DNA of 15,513 nt from JBBDXA01 sp040902585 (GTDB lineage Bacteria; Planctomycetota; Phycisphaerae; Phycisphaerales; Phycisphaeraceae): assembly GCA_040902585.1 (NCBI GenBank), contig JBBDXA010000208.1:1-15513 (forward strand), given 5' to 3'. The notes under the pieces were generated by a model. The model was not told the origin of the DNA. It saw only the letters and a list, made by a program, of their open reading frames with translations, and did no database searches. Below are positions 1 through 4,658 of the stretch, piece after piece. The position numbers and the translations under genes are program-made. How positions within the stretch are numbered: the first letter of the stretch is position 1; each line of letters starts with the position of its first letter.

Positions 1-2170
1 TTTCGATCTCGATGGCCCGCAGGTAGAGGCGTTTGGCCTCGGGCAGGTTGCCCAACTGGCTTTCCACGCCGGCGAGGTTGGAGGAGTAGGCTGCCAGGTT
101 CGGGTGGTCGGCGTCGAAGTGCTTGGCCGTAATCTCGATGGCCCGCAGGTAGAGGCGTTTGGCCTCGGGCAGGTTGCCCAAAGCCTTTTCCACGCCGGCG
201 AGGTTGGAGAGTCCTGGGGCAAGGCGGGGATCGCCGGCCTCGAAGGCGGCGGCGCACGCATCGTTGGCATCCAACAGCAGTTTGCGCTGTTCGGAATATC
301 GGCCCAAGGTGCCCATAGGTCCGCTGATGGCGTTGGCTATGTCAACCGCGGCCTCGACGGCGGCTGGATCAGCCAGGCGGTGCCGGGCGTACCACTCGAC
401 GGGTTGGATTTCCCATTGCCGGTCGCGCTCGTGCCCGACGTTGCGGAGATCAGCAGCGCGGGATCGGACGTAGTGATCGACCCGGGCCTGTTGCTGGGAC
501 ATGAGTTGGGCATTGGTTTGGGGATCGCCTTGGGCGTGGATAACCAACTGGAGGAGGCGGTGGATGCGGACGATCGGGGGCCGGCACTCTTTGTTGAGCG
601 GCGTGAGCAGGCGCAGGCCGATGAGGCGGGCGACGGCGTCATCCCAGGGATCATCGTGCCCCGGCTCAACCGTCGGGAGCAGGTCGGGATGCGCCGCCTG
701 CACCAGGTCGCGAAGCCAGGGCAGCGGCACCTGATCGGGATGCATGAAGGAGGCGAAGTCGATGGCACAGCTCGCGGCACCTTGTAGCGATTCGAGGGTG
801 GGCGCCAGGAGCGGGCCCAGGAACTTGGCGGGATTTCGGGCAAGCGCGACCTTGGCATCGCCGCCGGCGCCGCCGAGCGCCTCCATGAGGTCCTTGCTCA
901 TGCGGACGAGATACTGGGCGCAGGTTATCTTCGGATGTTCGCGCAGGTGGACAGCCACGACCTCGCAAGCCAGCGGGTGGCCGCCCAGTAGATTGACGAT
1001 GGCGGTGGCGGCCTTCATCTCCGCGTCGTCGGCGAACGGGCGATGCTGTTCCAGGAGGCGGACGGCGTCAGCGGTTTCCAGGGCGTCCACCGCCAGGCAG
1101 ATCACCCCGGTCAGGCGGGACGGCTCCTCCCGCGATGTGACCAGCACGTGCAGATGGCGACGATCGGGCAGCACACGGTCGCGCACGGCGGGAGCGAGCA
1201 ACTCCGGCCGATTGACGTTGTCCAGGATGAGCAGGCATCGACCACGGCCGACGATCTGGTTGCGAATGACGGCGGCAGCGCGGTCGAGATCGCGCTTGTC
1301 GTCGAGTGAGAGCTGGAACAGGACGTTGCCGTGGTAATCGTTAATGCCATCGAGCCTGACGAGGGCCTGGCGCATGTCGTCGACGCCTTCGCAGGAGATC
1401 ATGAATCGCCCGCCGGGATAGGTGTCGGCATAGGCGTGGGCGTAGGTGAAGGCGAGTTCGGATTTGCCGATGCCGCCGATGCCCTGGACGCCCACGATGG
1501 CCCCGACGGTGTTTTCCTCGAGCGTGTGGCGTATGTTGCTGAGGTCTTCGACGCGGCCGACGAACTTCGGATTGTAAGGCGGGACGGTGGTGGGCGAGTC
1601 GATGACGCGGCCGACGAGCTGGATGCGGCGTTCGATTTGTTGGCTCAACTTGCGCAGCCGCTGGCGGACATCATCGCGCTGGAGGGCTTCGCGGCCGCCG
1701 TCGCGCCAGGCGCGGGCGTCGCAGCCGGCGTCGATCTGCCGGCGATTCATGTCGCGCAGCCAGGCGGCGACTTTGGGGTCCGGCTCGCCGCCCATCACGC
1801 CGGGCACCGTCACGTAATACAGATTGGCGATGCCGCCTTGGTCGAGCATGGCACGGGCGATCTCGTGCTCGATGAAGATGCGCCACTCCTTCTGGCAGTA
1901 GGCGCTGGCCACGTAGGCCGGCGAAAGCACCGCGAGCATCACCTTGGCCTGCTTGAGGCCCTTGAGAATGCGCAGCTCCCAGTCCTGCATGTTCTCGATG
2001 GCGTCGGTGTCAAAGAAGACGGCCAGCTCGCGCCCGCTGAACGCGCGGAACTCCTGCTTGATCGCCTCAACGAACGCGGTGACCCAGCCGTCCGCATTAT
2101 CGGCGTGGGCATAGCTGATGAACAGGTCCGAGGGCTCGGGCTGTTTGTCTGCGGTGTCTGGTTCGTGCAT
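1..2170 (-). CDS. TIR-NB-ARC-TPR STAND protein (NLR-like), C-terminus cut by window edge
   Basis: The open frame runs from ATG at 2170 to the left edge, giving 723 complete codons and no stop. Residues 13-105 form a TIR domain: it opens with DLFISYAHAD, and E95 in AYCQKEW sits where TIR NADases keep their catalytic Glu. Residues about 200-420 are NB-ARC: FVGRVEDL (203-210), P-loop GVQGIGGIGKS (227-237), Walker B LLILDNV (313-319), a VTSR sensor (344-347) and the GLPL-like GGHPLA (396-401). A winged-helix-like part follows. From about residue 650 there are 42-residue kinesin-light-chain type TPRs (NLPEAKRLYLRAIEI repeated). In this family TPRs sense a trigger, the NB-ARC oligomerises with ATP, and TIR consumes or converts NAD+; an antiphage or cell-suicide role here is inference. 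The nearest in-frame stop upstream is TAA at 2216-2218, so ATG 2170 is the only standard start. Its Shine-Dalgarno is weak (AAGAG). It lies downstream of an RyR gene and a DUF4062 remnant on the same strand. Confidence 0.93.
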   Translation of the reverse strand, partial: MHEPDTADKQPEPSDLFISYAHADNADGWVTAFVEAIKQEFRAFSGRELAVFFDTDAIENMQDWELRILKGLKQAKVMLAVLSPAYVASAYCQKEWRIFIEHEIARAMLDQGGIANLYYVTVPGVMGGEPDPKVAAWLRDMNRRQIDAGCDARAWRDGGREALQRDDVRQRLRKLSQQIERRIQLVGRVIDSPTTVPPYNPKFVGRVEDLSNIRHTLEENTVGAIVGVQGIGGIGKSELAFTYAHAYADTYPGGRFMISCEGVDDMRQALVRLDGINDYHGNVLFQLSLDDKRDLDRAAAVIRNQIVGRGRCLLILDNVNRPELLAPAVRDRVLPDRRHLHVLVTSREEPSRLTGVICLAVDALETADAVRLLEQHRPFADDAEMKAATAIVNLLGGHPLACEVVAVHLREHPKITCAQYLVRMSKDLMEALGGAGGDAKVALARNPAKFLGPLLAPTLESLQGAASCAIDFASFMHPDQVPLPWLRDLVQAAHPDLLPTVEPGHDDPWDDAVARLIGLRLLTPLNKECRPPIVRIHRLLQLVIHAQGDPQTNAQLMSQQQARVDHYVRSRAADLRNVGHERDRQWEIQPVEWYARHRLADPAAVEAAVDIANAISGPMGTLGRYSEQRKLLLDANDACAAAFEAGDPRLAPGLSNLAGVEKALGNLPEAKRLYLRAIEITAKHFDADHPNLAAYSSNLAGVESQLGNLPEAKRLYLRAIEIE
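6..181 (-). repeat. 126-bp TPR-coding tandem repeat, two copies visible
   Basis: Bases 6-55 and 132-181 are identical over 50 bp at an offset of 126 bp, which equals one 42-residue TPR unit. Similarity continues on both sides with a few changes (for example around 56-61 against 182-187). The copies encode the NLPEAKRLYLRAIEI helix pair. Such near-identity suggests recent unit duplication or gene conversion; the array continues outside the window. Confidence 0.9.
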
Positions 2171-2215
2171 GAATCGCTCTTGTTGGAGGTGCTGGCCACT
2201 CGTTGTGGCTCTCTG

Positions 2216-2329
2216 TTACCTGCAACCGGCCTGCACATCCAGGCGCAGATGCTGCCGCTGGGCATGCATGTCGCGGAACGTGCTGCTGACGAAGATCGGG
2301 CGGCTGGTCCAGGCTGGTGTGGTGCTCAC
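2216..2329 (-). pseudogene. DUF4062 N-terminal fragment (37 codons), remnant of a STAND gene
   Basis: A GTG start at 2329-2327 opens a 37-codon frame ending at TAA 2218-2216. It contains RPIFVSSTFRDMHAQRQHL, the conserved first strand and helix of DUF4062, a TIR/flavodoxin-like domain found at the N-terminus of many NACHT or NB-ARC proteins. The usual continuation (a VFPEL-type segment) is missing: after LRLDV the sequence turns to QAGCR and stops. The start is good, with AAGGGGG at 2344-2338 placed 8 bases before GTG, so the translation start survives while the body of the gene is gone. It is in frame with both the RyR gene before it and the TIR gene after it, with 15 codons between its stop and the TIR ATG. 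It is most simply the left-over head of a replaced STAND gene. A functional short peptide or a uORF controlling the TIR gene is possible. Confidence 0.7.
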
Positions 2330-2337
2330 GTGAAAGG

Positions 2338-2344
2338 CCCCCTT
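2338..2344 (-). promoter_or_regulatory. Strong ribosome binding site ahead of the DUF4062 fragment
   Basis: AAGGGGG on the minus strand lies 8 bases before the GTG at 2329, just after the RyR stop codon. It decides the GTG start and shows this junction was built for translational coupling of RyR to a downstream gene. Confidence 0.6.
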
Positions 2345-2347
2345 GGC

Positions 2348-2671
2348 TTATGCGCTCGTCTGCGGGTCGTCGATGATCTCGTAACCCACCGCAGCCAGAA
2401 TATCAGGGATACGCCGGACGGCCTGGCGGTCTTTTTCTCTTTCGGACTCCGGCAGCTTTGGGTCGTGCCAGCCAACGAGCTGGGGACGCTGGCGCTTCTT
2501 GTCGTCGCGTGGTCCCAGGGTCCACCCGAGCCAGGTACGCTCAATCACCCAGCGCCCATGTTCGATCTCGGCTAACAACTCGACCTGTTCATCCGTGAGT
2601 GAACGCAGCACAGGCTCGCGGCCTTGGACCTTCACGGCCTTCTTTCCGATGCGCTGGCGCGAGGCCCTCAA
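2348..2671 (-). CDS. RyR-domain protein, short, 5' end uncertain
   Basis: The frame encodes about 107 residues if TTG at 2671 is used. Residues 25-99 match the bacterial RyR domain (ryanodine-receptor repeat family): LTDEQVELLAEIEHGRWVIE, then GWTLGPRDDKKR and later DRQAVRRIPDILAAVGYEI. Bacterial RyR domains are often fused to TrkA-N-like or STAND partners and have been proposed in comparative genomics to bind nucleotide-like signals in conflict systems; function here is inference. No ATG is available in frame before the TGA at 2683-2681, and TTG 2671 has no visible Shine-Dalgarno. GTG codons inside would make it shorter. The piece before the domain (LRASRQRIGKKAVKV) faintly recalls the linker that precedes RyR in longer TrkA-N/RyR fusions, so this may be a truncated gene. 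Its stop is followed by a strong RBS and the DUF4062 remnant. Confidence 0.75.
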   Translation of the reverse strand: MRASRQRIGKKAVKVQGREPVLRSLTDEQVELLAEIEHGRWVIERTWLGWTLGPRDDKKRQRPQLVGWHDPKLPESEREKDRQAVRRIPDILAAVGYEIIDDPQTSA

Positions 2672-2680
2672 CGAGCATGA

Positions 2681-2767
2681 TCAGCCCGACCTGCCCTGGG
2701 ACGCCTGAGACGAATATGAACAAGCTTGGCCCATTTCGCTCTTGATCAAGGCGAAGTCGGGTGTCAT
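2681..2767 (-). other. 28-codon ORF in frame upstream of RyR, possible original start region
   Basis: ATG at 2767-2765 follows GGAG with a 5-base gap, a good start signal. The frame (MTPDFALIKSEMGQ...) ends at TGA 2683-2681 and is in the same frame as the RyR gene, whose first usable start is 9 bases further on. Either this is a leader ORF or a nonsense mutation has split a 139-residue RyR gene. The 28 residues match no family I recognise. Confidence 0.3.
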
Positions 2768-2897
2768 ACTGTCTCCATCTGGCTCGGGGATGGTCCCCGG
2801 CCAGAAAACTGATTCCAGCAGGGCCAAAACGAAGGGCTCGGATGGTGAACGGGGCAGATAACAGGCCGATTCCGACCGTGGGCAAACCTCGTAGTTG

Positions 2898-2925
2898 CCC
2901 CCTCACCCCTCACCCCCCAAGCCCC
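2898..2925 (-). promoter_or_regulatory. G-quadruplex motif in the divergent control region
   Basis: The minus strand carries four G runs (4, 6, 4 and 5 G) separated by 3-base loops CTT, TGA and TGA, which is a textbook intramolecular G4 pattern. It lies between the divergent RyR cassette and the oxygenase gene, about 70 bases before the oxygenase start. No sigma-70 promoter is clear in the 2768-2995 gap. Confidence 0.55.
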
Positions 2926-2950
2926 TGACGCCGGCCCGCATGGAATCAAA

Positions 2951-2974
2951 TTTCCTTTCAGTTTTCCTTTCAGT
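2951..2974 (+). repeat. Perfect 12-bp tandem repeat before the oxygenase gene
   Basis: TTTCCTTTCAGT occurs twice back to back, ending 21 bases before the GTG start of the oxygenase. It could be a regulator site. It also stays open in the oxygenase frame (FPFSFPFS), but no start codon lies upstream in that frame nearby, so it is probably untranslated. Confidence 0.6.
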
Positions 2975-2995
2975 AAGGCAAAGCAGGCTCTCCCA

Positions 2996-3877
2996 GTGAC
3001 AATTCCGGTTGTTCATCCTCCATCGGCCGAGGAATTCCGCCGTCGTTACGTGCAGACACGCACCCCCGTCATCCTGGCGGGAGCGATTCAGTCGTGGCCT
3101 GCGCTGAGTTCCTGGACCCCTTTGTATTTGAAGCACCGGGTGGGTGAGGTGATCGTATCGGTGGAAACTCATGCGACGCCGATTTTTTGTCCGAACACGA
3201 ACTGGAACGCCTTCCCCTGCGAACAAATGATGCTCCGGGAGTATATCGACCGCATCTCCGCAGGCCCTTCGGACAAGTGGCACTATGCGGCGCAAGTGCC
3301 TCTGGCAGAGACCCTGCCTGCGCTGCTCACCGACATTCGACAGCCGGATTTCCATCGTCCGCAGACGAACAAGATAGCGTTTTGGGTGGGAGCGAAGGGC
3401 ACGGGCACTCACCTGCATTATGATCCTTATGACAACATCATGGCGGTCGTGCGCGGCACCAAACGCTTCGTGCTGTTCCGCCCGGGCCAGTTCGGACGAC
3501 TCTACCCCTATCCGGCCTTCTCGCGCTGGGGGCACTTTAGCCAGGTGGACGTCAACGCGCCCGACCTCGCCCGCTTCCCCAGGTATGCCAGAGCCGAGCC
3601 GATCACGTGTGTCGTGTCGGCGGGGCAGGCGCTCTATCTGCCGCATGGCTGGTGGCACTACGTGGTCAACGAGGATCTGACGATCGCCGTCAACTTCTTC
3701 TATCGCATCTCGTTCCTACGGCGATTGACCTTGCCGATGCTGCGTTTTCGGATCGTTGCGCTGTACAAAAGGTGGTCCAAACTCCGATCCGCGTTCCCGG
3801 CCCGCCGCGCGCCGGCAGCCGCGCCCACCATGTCATCGGAGTGTCCTGGCTCGTTAGAGGGTCGAAGGGATGATTGA
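2996..3877 (+). CDS. FIH-like JmjC/cupin-8 Fe(II)/2-oxoglutarate oxygenase
   Basis: A 293-residue protein from GTG 2996. The N-terminus (PSAEEFRRRYVQTRTPVILAG) is the standard opening of cupin_8 proteins. The double-stranded beta-helix core carries the iron triad H141-x-D143 (HLHYDPYDN) and H221 (LPHGWWHYV). A Lys-Arg pair (GTKRF) lies where FIH uses Lys to hold 2-oxoglutarate. The segment LYPYP, then SQVD...PDLARFP, follows human FIH (factor inhibiting HIF) almost step by step, so an amino-acid side-chain hydroxylase is more likely than a demethylase. FIH hydroxylates Asn in ankyrin repeats; the bacterial substrate is unknown. About 55 extra basic and Ala-rich residues follow the core. The Shine-Dalgarno before GTG is weak, but the start fits the family. 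It is divergent from the RyR/TIR cassette. The next small ORF overlaps its stop by 8 bases. Confidence 0.88.
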   Translation: MTIPVVHPPSAEEFRRRYVQTRTPVILAGAIQSWPALSSWTPLYLKHRVGEVIVSVETHATPIFCPNTNWNAFPCEQMMLREYIDRISAGPSDKWHYAAQVPLAETLPALLTDIRQPDFHRPQTNKIAFWVGAKGTGTHLHYDPYDNIMAVVRGTKRFVLFRPGQFGRLYPYPAFSRWGHFSQVDVNAPDLARFPRYARAEPITCVVSAGQALYLPHGWWHYVVNEDLTIAVNFFYRISFLRRLTLPMLRFRIVALYKRWSKLRSAFPARRAPAAAPTMSSECPGSLEGRRDD

Positions 3878-4175
3878 ATCTGAGCACGAAACAGTCCAGA
3901 GACATTGCCGCAGCGGGATCGTCTGCCGACCGGCCGGCGAAATTCGACTGGGCGAGGCCGCCGACCTCCTCGGCCGATTGACGCTGCCGGCCGGGCCGCG
4001 AGGTGTCGCGCTTGCCGAGAGGATTGTGAAGATCCTCACGCACAGGAGAGTCAGTAACAGCCGGCCTGGCGAGCACGAGGCCGGTTTCCTCGCCGCGACT
4101 GCGACGATTCGCGGCTCGGGGTCCAGCGAAATCGGTCGATTGACTGATCGCCAGAAAAAATGCATAGGGAGCTGA
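3870..4175 (+). CDS. Small hypothetical protein, weakly supported
   Basis: An ATG frame of 101 codons overlaps the end of the oxygenase gene (ATG inside GGGATGATTGA), with AGAGGG 8 bases ahead, an arrangement typical of translational coupling. Third positions are GC-rich in the first two thirds. The middle (GEIRLGEAADLLGRLTLPAG) could be a helix pair. No family is recognised, there is no signal peptide, and the last 30 residues look random. Minus-strand frames also cover this stretch, so it may be noncoding. Confidence 0.3.
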   Translation: MIESEHETVQRHCRSGIVCRPAGEIRLGEAADLLGRLTLPAGPRGVALAERIVKILTHRRVSNSRPGEHEAGFLAATATIRGSGSSEIGRLTDRQKKCIGS

Positions 4176-4571
4176 ACATCCAGCCCGCACGGCCCGCGGC
4201 GTAACCATGAACCACGCTGATCTACCTTAAACTTAAATAGGCCGACCGGCTGTCCGAGATTTGGGGATCACCTCTCTTAGAATCGGCGAAACACGTCATC
4301 AGATTGCCCAAACTCCCAAACACGTGAACAAAAAAAATTCAGAAAGTGAAGAGAACCCACTTGCACCGGGGGGGGCAGGAGATAAACTACGACCCGCCAG
4401 TCGGCGGTGTTGTTCGGCCGAGGCCCAAATGGGAAACCGGGTTGGAGCTTGATCCGTCACAAATTGTCGGCGACGTGAAGGGGTAACGGCGTGGCAATCA
4501 GAAAGGCTGTGCCGGGATTCGGTCAAGAAAGAGGATAGATCGCCAATCCGCCGCAGAGTCGCAAGTGCATA

Positions 4572-4588
4572 TTGGCACTGCATTGGGA
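4572..4588 (+). promoter_or_regulatory. Possible sigma-54-like -24/-12 element
   Basis: TTGGCACTGCATTGGGA has the full TGGCAC half of a -24 box and, at correct spacing, GG where the -12 box should have GC. It would place transcription start about 55-60 bases before the ATG of the PEP-CTERM gene. Some proteobacterial PEP-CTERM genes are controlled by RpoN with PrsR; extending that to this organism is inference, and the -12 mismatch is a real weakness. Confidence 0.25.
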
Positions 4589-4645
4589 AGGCAGTATCTT
4601 CTTGAGGATGGAATAAACAGAGAATAGGTGAACAGGTTAATTTCG

Positions 4646-4651
4646 AAGGGG
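4646..4651 (+). promoter_or_regulatory. Ribosome binding site of the PEP-CTERM hydrolase
   Basis: AAGGGG lies 7 bases before ATG 4659. It favours this start over later in-frame ATGs that sit closer to the hydrophobic signal segment but have no Shine-Dalgarno. Confidence 0.6.
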
Positions 4652-4658
4652 TCTTCTT

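Larger units (their letters stand above)
4176..4658. other. 483-bp intergenic region before the PEP-CTERM gene
   Basis: AT-richer than both neighbours, with A-rich runs around 4325-4345 and a run of eight G at 4369-4376. Short frames on both strands show no recognisable protein. Apart from the possible sigma-54-like site near 4572 and the RBS at 4646, I see no terminator, riboswitch or tRNA. Confidence 0.6.

Noticed and set aside
1331..2575. 414-codon plus-strand open frame
   Set aside because: It is antisense to the TIR-NB-ARC-TPR and RyR genes, whose domain motifs are clear on the minus strand; its own translation is low-complexity Ala/Gly/Val-rich.
2589..2906. 105-codon minus-strand frame overlapping the RyR gene upstream end
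   Set aside because: Different frame from RyR, no motifs, and it crosses the G-rich noncoding tract; a frameshifted RyR N-terminus was considered but nothing matches.
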